From positions 19,798,229 to 19,862,228 of the forward strand of contig CM035169.1 in assembly GCA_020205615.1 (NCBI GenBank): a stretch of DNA of 64,000 bases, in the 5' to 3' direction. Origin of the DNA: Panax quinquefolius. Taxonomy: Eukaryota > Streptophyta > Magnoliopsida > Apiales > Araliaceae. The stretch's first letter is position 1, and each line of letters starts with the position of its first letter. Positions 24,201-37,584 of this stretch are shown piece after piece. A model generated the notes under the pieces. That model was not told the origin of the DNA, did not search any database, and saw nothing but the letters and a program-made list of their open reading frames with translations. Position numbers and translations under genes: made by a program.

Positions 24201-26633
24201 CTTACGAGTAGATCAAAACTGCATCAAGCCTATTTTAATTTTCAACCCACGTAATCAGAAAGTGTTGTGCTTATACGGTCAAACTTCAAAGTACTTAATT
24301 CAAATTTATTTGAAATTACATAGAACTATGTCTTACCATGAAGATGATAATGAAGGGTGTTATTGGACACATAGTCATATACAAGCAATCTTTGATGCTC
24401 AGATATACAATAACCCAAAAGTGAAACCAAATGGCGATGGTGTACTCTGCTGATAATCTCAACTTCTGCTCTGAACTCACGCTCTCCTTGTCCACTGCCA
24501 ATCTTCAGCTGTTTAACAGCAACTTCTCTTCCATCAGTCAGGAATCCTTTATAAACACAACCAAAGCCACCTTCACCCAAAAGATTGGTGGCTGAAAACC
24601 CGTCTGTGGCCACAGATAATTCTTTATACGTGAACCATGACCTTGAATTGCCTAAACCACCCGGTTCGGGTGAATTCATGAAATTGCTCCCGGAAACACT
24701 TCCAGCTAGCTGAATTGACTGTTGGGGCCCCAGGAATGACGAATCTGGAGATTATATACAAGTTTCATCAACATCTCACTCCTAATGTGCTAACATAAAA
24801 ATGAGATCATCATGGTTAACCAACTAAAAACATATATTTGGATCATGAAATAAATTGCATATTATTGTGCTTCCCTTCACAGCTGAAACATTTTCAGAAA
24901 AGAAAAACAGAACTTGGAATTTCTTATGAGCTAGAAAAAGCAAAGCTCAACATAAGGATCCATTTTAAGGTGAAATAATACAACAGTAAGCGTTAGTTAC
25001 TTCAAAACTAGACCTTAATCAGAACAAAACAGTAGGTATCAGTTACTTCAGTCCCTTTCACAAGCACACAAGAACCGCATTATGAGTTGATTAATTATTG
25101 TATTTTTAGAGGGTGGGGTCTGGGATGATGAGGATAGACCCTAAGTTTCTGTGTTGTTAGACAAAATCATGCAATAGTGTAATTATGTTCTAGATAACAT
25201 TCTGCAACAAATGTCCAACTCCTACCACTTGCAATATCATAATGGGTGATATTCATCAACTTCTTTTTGTACCAGAACAGAATTTTCATTTATGAATATA
25301 CCATTTCAAGATATAAGATTAATGTTCAGTAGCTTGTGGAGTTTATACTGTAATACACCTGTTGAAGGCCGCCCAACCTTGTATATTTAAGACTTCAACT
25401 TCATACTCGAATATCAATGTGAGACTATGTTAACTCACACAGTACCTTAACAAATGGAGAGCCTGGGGAATCCATAACGAAGACTCTAATAAACATGTTA
25501 AACCCAAATTGACCCAAAAGCTTAAGCTGTTTGGTTTTGCACCCAACTCTATATATTGAGCCTTCAATTCCACACTCGAATGCCTACGCGAGACTATGTC
25601 AATTTACATGTTACCCTAAACGATAATAACATAAAAGAAAAAAGAAAAGAAAGTAATATCTGAATTCAGTCAAAGCATTACCTGAATTTTGGGAAGAAGC
25701 AAATGGCGATGGCATGATGTACCCACCATTTGAATCAGATCCCTTTTTCTTTCGTCTTCGCGTGAACCACGCAGCCATCACAACAAGACTAAGTACCAAA
25801 AAAACAACAACAATTCCAATTGCCACTGCTCCTCCAGTCTTTAGCCCCCCAGAATCTCTGGATGCAGCATTTGCTGTAATATTTGGACCAGGTATAGTTG
25901 ATCTTGCGGTTGGTTTCTCTGTTGGAAAAGTGGGTAATGGGGAAGGAGAACTTCCATTGACAGATGAGTTACTTGGGGGGCCAGGAGGTGAAATAGGAGG
26001 CAAAGATGATGATGGTACAGGTGGAGGTGATGAAACCGTAGGAGGGGTAGGAGCTGGTGGAGAACCAGATGGTTGTGGGGTTAGCAGAGGTGGTGGAGGA
26101 GTATTTTCTGAAGGCTCTGCAGGTGGTGCAGGTGGTGGAGGTGGAGGATTAGAGGAAGGTGGCAATGGGACTTCTGTTGGAGGTGGTGGAGTAAGAGTAA
26201 CAGCTAAAGGAGGTGGAGGAGTTACCACTGGTGGGGCTGGGGATGCTTGAGGAGGAGAGCCTCCCAATGGTGGTGGCGGGGATAAATTTGGAGGGGGTGG
26301 CGAAATTATAGCTGGAGGATGGGCAGCAGGAAGGGTCGGTGGAGGTGAAGTTGGTGGTGGTCGGGATGGGGGTGGTGATGTTGGAAGCAATGGGGGAGGT
26401 AAAGTGGGAGGTGGCGTGGCCGCCGGTGGTGATGGAGGAGGTGCATCAGGAACTGCAGGTGGAGGAGATTGAGGGGGTGGAGTTAATGGGTTTGTTGGAG
26501 CTGGTGTGACTGATGTCTGATTGGGCTGAAAGACGGTAGGAGGAGGCGAATTGACTGAAGAATTGGTAGGGGGAGAGGACGCTGGAGGAACTGCTGTAGG
26601 AGAAGAATTTGGGGAAGGTGATGTTGAAGCCAT
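21253..26633 (-). CDS. PERK: Proline-rich extensin-like receptor kinase (PERK)
   Basis: Eight coding exons, GT-AG: 26633-25682, 24744-24337, 24011-23925, 23591-23521, 23298-23222, 22628-22481, 21713-21552, 21441-21253; 2094 nt, 697 residues. Residues about 1-240 are Pro/Ser-rich (PPPP, SPPP), the extracellular wall-associated domain. A membrane helix ([24 protein letters not shown]) lies at about 262-287, followed by RRRKKK. The kinase has [40 protein letters not shown] and MAPEYALSG, so all catalytic residues are present. The tail [21 protein letters not shown] is typical of PERK8-10-like proteins. Start chosen at MASTSPSP; an in-frame ATG 15 bases upstream (26648) is possible. PERKs sense wall status and affect growth and signalling. 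The ligand is unknown from sequence. Confidence 0.95.
22931..23196. mobile_element. Hairpin MITE in a PERK intron
   Basis: Long inverted repeat: left arm AGAATAAATTATACAAGGATGG… pairs with right arm …CCATCCTTATATAATTTATTCT, and pairing extends through ACTAGTGTTTTACA, CCATGTAGATAAATCTA and the loop near 23060. About 266 bp, no coding. Lies between the exons ending at 23222 and starting at 22628. No clear target duplication seen. Superfamily not assigned. Confidence 0.8.
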
Positions 26634-26648
26634 CACTTTCCTTACCAA

Positions 26649-27400
26649 AAAATTGTTGTCTATCTATCTCCTACCACCATTTATGTCATTGTTTCATGAC
26701 CTATAAAACCTAAAAATCCAATCTTGTTTACCAGAAAGATACAAAACAACTACATTCCATAACTGAAACTTGCGAAAAATACTAATACGGCTAGAACCAT
26801 TGACCCAAAGTCCTCTCTTTTATAGCCCAAGTCTATCCATATATAATAAAGTCTCACGAAGACTGCAACTTTCACGGAGAACTAGTCACTTGATCAAAAG
26901 TAAACAATACCCAGTGATGAAAAACCCTACTATGAGCAAAATCCAAACCACCAATTTCAAGATTTCCAGGAGAAAAAAAAGAGAAAGAAAGTCGAGCCCT
27001 TGATAAATTAGAAATTCCTAATCTGATATCCGCAACGCCCAGATTCTTAAATAAATTTCGCAACAACAAAATTTTCTTGGACCGATCACCAATGTAGTAC
27101 GTATAGATCTCACCAAATCCCAACACAGATAAATTCAATTCTCAAAACTGAAAGAAAAGTCTTACCTCTACATTATCCCCATTTTCTCTCTCTTTTCTCC
27201 ACTTTTGTTATTGGCTGGAATATTTGAAGTCGAGAAGATTAAGCCCAGAAGCTCCTTTCAGGTATAATGGAAAAGGGTCACCAAGAAATGTGCAAATAAA
27301 CGTGGGGACGACTTGAAAAAATGGTTTTTAGACTCCTTGCACTTGAACTTGTTTGAGAGAGAGAAAGGGAAAGAAAGAGAGGCAAAGTCAGACCATGATC
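26649..27400 (-). promoter_or_regulatory. PERK 5' region with possible 5'UTR intron
   Basis: On the minus strand a good donor (GTAGAG|GTAAGA) is at about 27167 within a CT-rich leader, which suggests a spliced 5' UTR as in many plant kinases. The acceptor is not certain. No other gene is seen here. Confidence 0.3.
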
Positions 27401-28059
27401 AGAATGAGAGAATTATATTTGTTTTGTGTAGGACAAAAAGGAAAATACATTTTACATTTAAATATAAAATTTTAAATAAAAACCCAGTTATTATCTGGTG
27501 ATGTGTTGAGTAATTGATAATGAACTACTAACATTAGTGTGAACGTTCAACAAGGAAGAGAAGTCAAAGGAGAGATCATGAAGCCATGTAGTATGACAGA
27601 GTATATGCCCTGGCTCTGTTATAGTAAATTGTAATCATTGACATTTTCTTGAAATCACTTTTAAAATTCTTTTCTGAGATCTCATTCTGGTTTTTATGCC
27701 ATTTCTATTCAATAACTGCTATTTTGATTTTTATTCATTAAATATAGTTACCGCAATCTCTTGGGGGAAGAGCATGTGTGAACTTGTGGGTTGAATCTCT
27801 TTTTGGCTTTTTTTTTTTAAAGACTAAACTCCAAGTATATTAAGATAAATAAACCATTTTAGTTGGGTTTGTTTTTCTTCTGCTCTAAGAATAGGTTGGC
27901 GCTTGGCCACAACCACTAATCTATTACGGGTCAACGAAAATGACAACACACGCATACACCATATGCGAGAAGGACATTGCCATTATGTATACATTATATA
28001 TATTTTAAAGAAAATGTCTACTCTATAATCATTTTAATTGTCTTCCACCATGGCTTATA

Positions 28060-28190
28060 ACATGACACTAGCACTTCTGCTACCTTCATTCTATTTTAGT
28101 TGATCCCTTTACTTAAAATTTAAGTATTAACATGACACTTGCAGTTCTGCTACCTCCGTCACTTTACTTAAATTTAAGTATTAACACATC
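28060..28190. repeat. Tandem duplication of about 65 bp
   Basis: The order catgacact-gca-ttctgctacct … tttactta-atttaagtattaa is repeated twice in succession with small differences (first from about 28062, second from about 28130). Confidence 0.7.
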
Positions 28191-28689
28191 GGAGTACATT
28201 TTTATTTATTTTAAGATTAGTAAATATTAACATACAAATAAAGTATAATATTAATTGTTTATAATACCTTTAAATTCTCATAATTATCATATTCTCTAAT
28301 CTCTAATATTTTTTCATGAAGAGTAATTTTAGAAAGATTATAGTTAATTCTCTTAAATTATATAAAAAAACCAAATAATTTGAAACAAACAAAATCATCT
28401 AAAGTCGTATAGTATGGGACATTGGGAGTAATATGCAACAACGTAAACACTAGACTAGAGTATGAATACATTACTTCTGTACTGAATTTAAAGAAGTTAT
28501 TCCTAGGGTCTTTCTAAAATAACGCAACAACTTGGGTCCTTCAACTTAAGTTGGCTAATCTAACGAGGAAACAAGGAATTCATGACTGTTTGGAGGAGGA
28601 ATACACCGAACAAGTTGGATTTATTTGGAAGGAGGGAAAAGCATAAGTTGTTGAGCTATCCCTGCTCCATATCCAGTGATATGCTCATT

Positions 28690-28965
28690 GACACACACAC
28701 ACGTGTGTATATATATATATATATATAGAGAAGCGAGATCGTCATCATATTCTTATCTTTACTTTACACGTCTTTCCCTTTTAGCGACGGTTTGATTACA
28801 ACCGTCAGTCGCTCTATACTTTTAGCGACAGACAACATATAAGCGTCATTAAAAGTATAGACGACGATTGATGACCGAAATATCGCTAAAGAGAGCTAAA
28901 GAAAGCGTGGGTAAATAAAGTGAAGATACTGATCCGGACTATATATATATATACACACACCCCAT
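28690..28965. mobile_element. Hairpin MITE with TTTAGCGAC motifs
   Basis: Left arm ACACACACACGTGTGTATATAT…TCATCATATTCTTATCTTTACTTTACACGTCTTTCCC TTTTAGCGAC is matched by the complement of the right arm (TCAGTATCTTCACTTTATTTACCCACGCTTTC…TTTAGCGA). Internal TAGCGACGGTTT words are common in plant non-autonomous DNA elements. The arms are diverged, so the exact ends are uncertain. Confidence 0.6.
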
Positions 28966-30275
28966 TAATTCGTTACCTACACTTGTACTCGGTCTCTCAA
29001 GAAGCACAGTTCCAACTTCCAATGAAAATCACTTCAACAGAAATTCATGGCACTGCACTTGTTTAAGGCTGAGGTGGATCGGTAGCATCTCCCCTGCTAT
29101 ACAAGCTGCATTCCCAGCGCCTGCCATATGAAAAACTTTAACCAACAGAATCTGCGTATAATAGAACAGCTCGTCCACACCCAAGTAGTAATTAATTGTC
29201 CTATCCTCTTGCTCCATAGCCACTGCTTGATTTTGTTTTATTTTATTTTTAAAAAATGCATCTTTAATTAACTCACTGCCATCAAGGATATTAACTGTGA
29301 AAGATAAAGAAATATTTGATCATCACACAATTTATATTATATGGTAGTCATTGAAATTGTCCCAGCATCAACTCTTTATCTATGTATAATCACGACTAGT
29401 ACAGAAATATGTGTTTCATTTTTCATTTTAACCACAAACAACATACAATGCGTCAAAAATTGGTGTTATTAATTCTTTTTTGACGACCAACCTTGTTAAA
29501 TTACCTTCTATAAATCTTTACGAAGTACCAACAGCTATGTAAAAGCCAAAAGGTCCCATAACACTACTAAGAATTTATCAATTCTATCAAGATGCAGAAT
29601 GCAGATACAAGTTTAATTTCAAGATGTTGCTCGGGTAGAGGAATAAGTGATGCTACTCTAACTATAGCTTCTTTTGCACAGGTCCACCAACAGAACTGAA
29701 CCACAAAAACCAAGGGTTATAGGCACTAATCTTGCTTTTGAAAGAAGCACCTTGTAGTGTTTCAACAAGAACAAAAATCAGAGAACATGTGAATTATCCT
29801 GAAGATGGTCATAAGAACCACTTCAACAGCCAAAAATGGCAAAATACTAAAAACCCGTTGCTCCTATTCTCACATCCGTATACAAAAAAGAACAGAACAA
29901 AAAAAAAAGAGCCTATAGGAGAACATTCTCATTCTGCAGTTACAATTCATCCTTATATGAGTACCATACTAAATATTCTTTGAGCATCTGTTGTTAGGGA
30001 AGCTCAGCAGTTGAATATCAGATCATGACACATGCTAGTAAGAGGCAAAACAAACTATTTGTTTTATTAATTTATTTTTTTGATGTTTAAAAGCTCAAAT
30101 GATAGATAATAAATATACATTAGACGCAAAATAAAGCAACCATGATATAGTAACCCAATAGAATGGTTTCACATTGCGTACATCTGCAGCACTCATCAAT
30201 CATATTCTTATTAAGTTCAATCATATTCTTATTAAGTCATCTTTATCATCCTCAACACAAAGGATGATGATCTGT

Positions 30276-32464
30276 TTAATGACAATAGTGCTTATACCAG
30301 CAGAATCTTCCATGAAACCCCTCTTCTTCATCATCTCTGCTGTGAATCCACCATAAGAGATTCGTAAGTGAGTTCCCATCATCGTATCCATTCAAGTTCC
30401 TAATCTTCTCTAAAGCAACTTGTTTCTCATAAATCCCTTCCAATGCATATACAAATCCCTTCCACCCCTCTCCAACCCCCTCTCTTGCTAAAGCCGGTAA
30501 TGTCCATTGCACGAGCTCCTTCGCAAACTTAACATCAGAGAACAAAACCTCGGTTATTGGCAGCAATGGTAGGAGCTGAATTCCCAGCCTGCACTCTTTC
30601 CATTCAGGTGGAGCAAACCAAAGGCCACTGTCCCTCTTGTTAGCCCATAAAACACCCACCACCCTATTCTCCCTGGTGAATTCTTCAGGATACATATTAT
30701 CCCCCACCCTCACATGCCACCAAGTTTGTGCTGACTGAATCTCCATTGCTGAAAGTGTGGATCCAATAGCAACAAGATGGGTATCTCCATATGCCAACCC
30801 CATTAAAGCAGCTGAATAATAACCATTCACAGCCTCACTTGTGCTCTCCTGATTTCGGCCATCAGCAAATTCAGTCAGTCCTCCAGCCCAAGAATGCAAT
30901 TTCCACAAGTCAAAACACCTCAGACGAGGATAATTTGAATTTACTCTCCTTCCCAAGTTCATAAAATCTGCCATTAGTGTATAAGCTTGTGGCTTATACT
31001 TCCTTCCCCAAGCAGAGTCTATCTTAGCAAGCACTGCAATTCCATAAAGGAAGTACCCCAGATGATAATGGTGATCATTGTATATTCCAAACCCAAAATC
31101 TGCTCCAGAATCCAATGATCCTTGTTTAGTCACAATTCCACCCCATTTCCCATCATACAAGAAACCATTGCTGGCAAAAGTCCCATCTAACCAGGGCTCA
31201 ATACTGTCCTTCAAGAACTTCTTGATTGCTGGAATTACATCTGGAAAGCACACCTCTTCAGCTATCAGTGCAAACCTTGCGGCTCTCGCCACCAATTTCC
31301 CATAAAAATATGATGATGTTGTTTCTATTGTTGTTGAATTCAGAGTTTCAACATCTTTGAGAAGTGCATTAATGATCTCACCATGTGATTCCTCCTTAAT
31401 ACCCTTAATAGAATGCCAAGTTACAGAAACAGGGTCAGTTTTCAACACCCAAAATCTCCAACAACTCCAACAAGTTCCCCATCAACACTTTTGTACTTAA
31501 AATCCTCTAAAATAGTGACTGAGCAATCATTCTCTGAAAGAAGCCTTAGATGGAGAGGATGAGCAAGCATAAGCAAATCTCCCCAACCTTTCTTCTCCCA
31601 TTTATACTCCACACAAAATGGGCTAGTAACTGAAGCATCACCAGATACCGGATAACAAGAACTAAACCGATCAAGAATTGCCTCAAAGGAAGGCTGCGAA
31701 TCCGGTAAAACAGCAATCCGAATCACACCCGAAAAGCCACCAGAAGTTATCTTAGAAATGTCATTGCTCAATTTAATTGGGGAAGAAGCATACAACAGCC
31801 ATGTCTGATTGTTGTTAAGCTTGATAGTGTATTTAGTGAGAGAACTATTGGAAGAGCATTCAAGAATCGCATGAATTGTCGAAATCGAAAGCTCAACCCC
31901 ATTGGTAACAGCACAGGTCAAGAAAGGGCTTCCTCTAACAAGAAAGAACCTAAGATTGCTAGAAGGGAGATCCAAAGTGACACTGAGATCATTAAAAGAA
32001 GAGATTAAATGGGTCGAATTCGGGTTAGTGTTGTTCAAAGCAGATATGGTGAGATCAGGATTGAAAACCTGGTACAGAAAAGCAGAGTTGGAGAAAAGAG
32101 ATGGGTAAGAGACAGAAAGTGAGGAGAGAGAAGATTTGACGAGATAGGGGTGAATGTATTCAGGTTGGTCGCCATTTTTGAGGACAAAGTTTTGGAAGAA
32201 GGAATTAGTGGGCAAAGGGGTTGATAACAGGTGGGGAGAAAAGAAAGTGGAAGGATCAGGGAGAACTGTAGATTGGATTTGGGGGAAAAGGAATGGCTGG
32301 TTCGGCCGCTTATGGTGGTGTGAAGATGGAGACATGGTGGGCTTGGGGGATTCAGGCAGTGGTGAAGATGGGTCTGATGGGGTTAGGGGTTTATAGGGTT
32401 TGCGAGATTTCTTGAAAGCCTTGGTGGCTATGATTTTGACTCTTCTTCTGATTTTCTTCAACAT
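30276..32464 (-). pseudogene. GH81 endo-1,3-beta-glucanase, split by one missing base
   Basis: Two minus-strand frames form one GH81 protein: 32464-31442 (start MLKKIRRRVK, 340 codons) and 31448-30276 (390 codons). The first ends DGELVGVVGDFGC-stop exactly where the second picks up at WVLKTDPVSVTWHSIKG. One base is missing at the T4 run, plus positions 31451-31454. The second part has YNDHHYHLGYFLYG, LHSWAGGLTEFADG and ESTSEAVNGYYSAAL, the conserved GH81 catalytic region, and NLLWWIHSR at the end. GH81 enzymes cut beta-1,3-glucan; the soybean homologue is the beta-glucan elicitor-binding protein. No signal peptide seen. Plant GH81 genes are usually intronless, consistent with the layout. It could be a real pseudogene or a base-calling error in an intact gene. 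Confidence 0.93.
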
Positions 32465-33482
32465 GTTATTATGTTATATGATGAATGTTACCGCGTAAAT
32501 TATTAAAAAAATAATAATAAAAATAGTCCAATAATTGAATTAAATGTATATGGTCTAGGGATTTAGAGAGTTAGTTGGGGTGTGGGAGATGGAAACAATG
32601 AAGAAAGACGGGGAGTTGAATAGTTTTAACAGAAGTCCTGAATTTGGGGGCCGGCGGCCGATCAGGAGGAGAGAGGAGAGAAAAAGTTGGGGTAAAAGAA
32701 AGGTGTGTTGTTACTTGTTAGGAGGGATTGTTGAGTTGGAGTTGGGGTGGGGGTGGATTGGAAGTGAAGTTGATGGAGTTTTAGAAGTTTATTTGTTTGT
32801 TTGGAATGATGTGGAGGAGGAATATTAATTAACAAAGGAAAGGAATTTAAAATTGAGGTCTGAAAGAAAAGGAAGGAATTGAAAAGTAGTGTCTTGCAAT
32901 TTTAGGAAGGAAGATATCTTTGTTCTTATGTTGTTTTTGCTTTTTGAATGAGTCATTTTTGGATATCGTTAAAGTGGTATAATGGGTCCTATAACTTAAT
33001 ATAAATTATTTTTATCAATTAAATTGCGTTTACCTTTTAAAATTAGAGTATCATTTAACGTTGTACATCAACATAACTTTAAATACATTCTTGATCAATA
33101 CAAATATACAATCATATATTATTCTTTAATTACAATAAAAATAAAATGAAGTGTAAACTAAAAATTTTGGAGTTCAAATAACATTTTATTAATTTGTTTT
33201 TGACCATCGTGGAACTGGATATTTTTTAGGTCTTATTCAATCATCAAATTTGTGAGTGAAATTAACTTTTGTATATCATATCGACACACAAGTTAAGAGA
33301 CGTGCGAGCACCGTATTAATGAACCGACCAATTTGCCATAAACTTGTTAAAAAACTTTTCAAACCCGGGTCCTGACCCCTGACCCAGGCCCAAGTTGGTT
33401 GATAGATCATAGATACGGAATAATGGAAGCGTAGTGAATTGCAGAGCAGTGATCGAGCCAGAACTAGAGAAATCGAATAGAG
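32465..33482. promoter_or_regulatory. Divergent promoter region, GH81 (-) and coiled-coil gene (+)
   Basis: About 1.0 kb between two divergent start codons. A purine/G-rich plus-strand patch (32560-32830) lies upstream of GH81; the open frame across it has no similarity and is taken as leader or promoter. No other gene. Confidence 0.45.
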
Positions 33483-36400
33483 ATGGCAGGATTGCTAGCA
33501 TGGGCAGTAGGAAAAGGTGGGACAAGCAACGAAGATGAAGATTCAGACTCCAACAATTCAATTCCATTGATCTTCACTCCCGAACAACAAAAATATGCGC
33601 GAGAATTGGATCAGAAAGCAGCTTCCCTCTCCCGTTCAATCCAAGATTTACGCCTGAGGCTCCCTCCCCCTGATATCTCCGAACGACTCCCTCACCTACA
33701 CGCGCACTCTCTCGCCTCCAATGCCGCTCTCGCTCTCCAGTTGAACGCTCACTCCGCCACCAAAGAACAGGTTCCAGAAAAATACTCGGCTTCTCTCATC
33801 CGGGTCTTTGATTTCTAGCTGGGATTTCTTGCAGTCACCTGTATATCTTTCGATTTCAGTGTTTTGCTTATGTGGGTCTACCTTTTTTTAGACAATGAAG
33901 TTTTCTTTTCATTTGGAATTTTGAATTTGACACAAGTTTGGAATCAATTATAGGTTGCAGTACTTCTTAATTATTGCATTTATGGGAAGGAAAAATTATG
34001 TCTTTGATTAAAACATGCTACAACTCAGTTTCAAGTTTATATTTTGTTACTGAGGGTCTGTAAATCATGTCAGTCATGTTATCTACCTTTAAATCATCTT
34101 AGAAATACGTATAGATGTACACATTTGTTTATGCATAACCTTGGAGTTGAGAGAGTGGCTTCATGACTTTTTTTACTTCACAAGCTTATTTGACCTTGTT
34201 GACACCTTGAGATTTCTTCTGATAGATTTTGGAATTTTGAATTTAACTTTTAACTACAAATATGGTGTATTTTGTTGGTGGATTGTTAAATATTGGATGG
34301 ATACTTCTTTCTCGTATTCCCTTTGGTTCCCTCTTGCTTTAAATTTTGAATTTGTTTGATTTTGTTCTAAAAATGGTACAATTGAACTTCAAGTTCATGT
34401 GTCTTGGAGTAAATGTCTGAATACCGGATTGAGTTTGTAAACTTCAAGTTCTTGCTTTAAATTTGAATTTTGTTTGGGTTTGTGCTTCAGTTTTTTGTAA
34501 TTTAGTTTCCTCAGCTGGATTTTGTAGCAGATTCCAAATGCATGTTGTGTTACATAATTTAGGTTTGTTCTTGTACTTAGCTAATTAACTCGAGTTTTGA
34601 TTAAAAACTGAATATCTGGCCCTAAACTTTATGGCAGACACAACTTAGAGAAGTTACGTTACAAGAAGAAAATGGTGCATATGAAAAGGCTATATCAGAT
34701 TGTGAGAACAAAATACAGGAGAAGTTGCAAGAAGTAGATCTTCTGCGGAGTAAGTTAAAGGTCAGAGCTAAGGTTTCAGATTTAATTGTCTAATGTTGTT
34801 CTCATAATTGATATTTGTTTGTTTTTTTGGTCAACTTGGCCCAATGTTCATATAATTATCACCATAGACCTTTAGGTTAAATATAACTGTTTCAGTGGAC
34901 TTTGTTTCTTTTGAATCCTATACAATTATGTTTACAAGTAGGAGCAGATGGTACTTGATGTTTCATTAAATGTTTGTATGTTCGATTTGTGAGTAACAGC
35001 ATTAGTTAGATTATAAATGACTGCATCACAGAACAATTCTATACCAAAGGATTCCCTTTGAGTACACAAGTTATTTTGGACTTTTGGTTTTGCTATAAGA
35101 TTATCAGTAGGAACACAATGTTGTACCGAGTTGAGCCCTTTGAGTTCAGGTATTTTGGACTTGTGGAATTTGGAGATCTAGGTTTTGGTGCTACAGAAGT
35201 GGGTGAAGGTGGGTTTTGGTTTGGTATATGGATTGGAAAAGTGAGCTTTAAAGATTGAGAAACTGGGTATTGGGTCTAGAAGAATGGATTACAGATGCCC
35301 TTCCCTAGCCGATAGTTTATTTTCAAATCTAGAGATAACACATAACTGAGCTTGACACAACTTCCCAATCTTGAATCCTTGATGTTACATGCCTTAATCC
35401 AAGTGATTGACTGCTCATATAATCATCTAGTGGGTTGTTAGTTGTTACTTAGCCACAAATCAGGTAGGCAGTTACTTTATTCTAGTCTACTGATAGAGGA
35501 TAAAATACACGTCTTCCTCACACTTGCAATGGGTGATCCCAGTCTCTCCCATCAGAATACTGATGTCCTGCACTCATGCAATACATCTAAGACCTCCCCA
35601 GGGGATGTGGTAATCCAGAGACTAAGTTCACCATGTTGCTACCACTCGGTGTCCTACTCTCCTTTTACTAGAATAAGGGTAACTCCAGGAGCCTTTAGAT
35701 TAAGCCCTTCATGGTCAATGCATGGCTACCAATATTTTGATCAATTAATGTCATTTGTTTCTTCATTACCTCAAATCACTCCTAAATAATTTGCATGTTG
35801 AGTTAGATTAGGGAATCATTATTATTTTATTCTCTATTGACCAAATCAACACTTGATCTACTGCAACCGTTTAGTATAACTACTTGAGGTAAGACGTTTG
35901 CACTTGTTTTTTCATGTAATTCTATCTATAGCTGTATCAGTTGTTCAATCCTTGTTATTCTCGTCAGTGTAAAATTTTCTATAACGTATTCCCGAACAGG
36001 AAATGGACTTGGCTGAAAATAATCTGAAGGCTGAATTAGATAATGTGCAAGCTTCTCTAGATGCTGGCCAATCTGGAAAATTGAGTGATTCGTTAATTGA
36101 ATCTAAAACCACAGTTGAAGCTCAAGAGGATACAGAAGTTCTGTTAGAGAAGTTAGATAACAAGAAAAAAGAACTGGTCTGTTGCATATTCCTTCATCTA
36201 CATATTTTGTCTATTTATTCTTTTTCTATTGCATTAATCTTTGTTCCCCTAAATTTAGTTGATGAGATTATGAATCTTCTTAGGGCTCAATGGAAGAAAT
36301 TGTTCAGAAATTAGAGAAAGAGTGGGCACAAGTTCAAGAAAATGCGCTGAAGCAGCCTACTCCAGGTATCTTACACTATTTCTATATATATGTAAGTTGT

Positions 36401-37584
36401 GTGTATTTGTGTATGTGTCTGAAATCTATCTATCTATATATATGTATGGATGATATGTGGTCAATTTCATATAAATAAATGATGTAAATGAGGTGCTAAT
36501 TAGCTTGGTTACTGAATTTTGGTTCTCATTTCCCATCTGGATCGCCTTTACGATATGTTTAGGCTAACATGGTTAATTTCTAGAATATAGGGCATGAAAA
36601 TGACACCATAAAAGAAGATATAGTTTGCCAACAATGTATTGACCACTGAATATTGTTCTCCCCCCTCTCTTATTGAAGACAAATTGTCCTACTCTCCCTC
36701 TAGTACTAAGTCTACCTTTTGCCGCCCCCATCTTACTGCATTTACATAATATGCTTCTCAAGTTTGTATAATTGAAAAACACATATGCTTCTCAACTTCT
36801 TATAATAGAAAAACAAACTTCATTCTCAACCCCACGTCTCAGTATATGCAGTTGATTGACTTATAACAACTAGTCATTGGTCATGTGATGCTATATTAAA
36901 ATTCTTATAATCCTAGACATGGCTGGAACATAAACTATTCGTGTTCAAACTTTTGTCACAGGATTATTTATTTCTTTTAAAAAAGGTTTATTGGTAGACA
37001 AGATGTATGTCCTAATTACATGACAAAAATTGAGAACGGGGGTTTTACATATCAAATATAATTTGATTTGATGCATTTCTTTTCAGCCCAAAGAGAGAAA
37101 ATATTGGATACGCAACTTCACAGCCTAATTGAACAACTAGCTTCAAAGCAGGTTTGTATATTTCATTTTCAATAAATTGTGACTTTTTAGTTATGCTATG
37201 TAGTTATTATTCTCTTATTCCATGTAGTTATTTTCAATAATTGTATAATTCTTATTTTCTTCTTGTCCTTCATTGTAGGTGCAAGCTGAAGGTTTGGTCA
37301 ATGATATCCATGTGAAGGAGATTGAACTAGAAAGATTGAACGGGTTGTGCAGGAGGCTTGACACCAGCACTGCAGAGATGAATGCTGCCAGGAGTAGGTT
37401 TGGAAGGAGCAGCTCTCAAAAAGGACTCCTTTCTTCAGATTACATTGTTGATCCACATGACAAACCTCCTTATCACATGGGTGGCCGAGTTGAGAGTCTT
37501 CAGAGGCAAATGCTGCTCAGGTCGGCTTTCGTGCTGTACATTTTAGCTCTGCACATCTTGGTATTTATCAAGATCTCTTTCTAA
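33483..37584 (+). CDS. Tail-anchored coiled-coil protein (plant ELKS/golgin-like)
   Basis: Six coding exons, GT-AG: 33483-33770, 34638-34760, 36000-36176, 36284-36365, 37087-37151, 37279-37584; 1041 nt, 346 residues, phases consistent. Starts MAGLLAWAVGKGG, then long heptad-rich segments (QQKYARELDQKAASLSRSI; EENGAYEKAISDCENKIQEKL; EVLLEKLDNKKKEL; EEIVQKLEKEWAQVQENAL), and ends with one hydrophobic helix (SAFVLYILALHILVFIKISF) followed at once by the stop. That is a C-terminal membrane anchor facing the cytosol, as in golgins and tethering factors. I recall similar Arabidopsis proteins described as ELKS/Rab6-interacting-like, but that name is not verified. Role in vesicle tethering is inference. 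Confidence 0.85.

Larger units (their letters stand above)
27401..30275. other. Intergenic with MITE relics and a tandem duplication
   Basis: Holds a partial tandem duplication (28060-28190, listed) and a hairpin (28690-28965, listed). A minus frame 29223-29029 (64 codons, MAMEQEDRTINYY…) has no recognised similarity and no evident splice context; I do not call it a gene. The segment 28100-28430 has weak CCTCCGTC…GGGAGTA ends like a decayed Stowaway-type element. Confidence 0.4.

Noticed and set aside
25714..26250. Long plus-strand glycine-rich open frame
   Set aside because: It is the antisense of the proline-rich PERK exon; Gly-rich coding is the expected mirror of Pro codons.
26634..26648. 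Upstream in-frame ATG (MVRKV) as PERK start
   Set aside because: The downstream MASTSPSP start fits the family better; the upstream one cannot be excluded.
29029..29223. Minus-strand 64-codon frame
   Set aside because: No recognisable family and no flanking exons; length is within chance expectation.
32580..32828. Plus-strand open frame of 82 codons upstream of GH81
   Set aside because: No similarity, purine-rich promoter composition, no splice or neighbour support.
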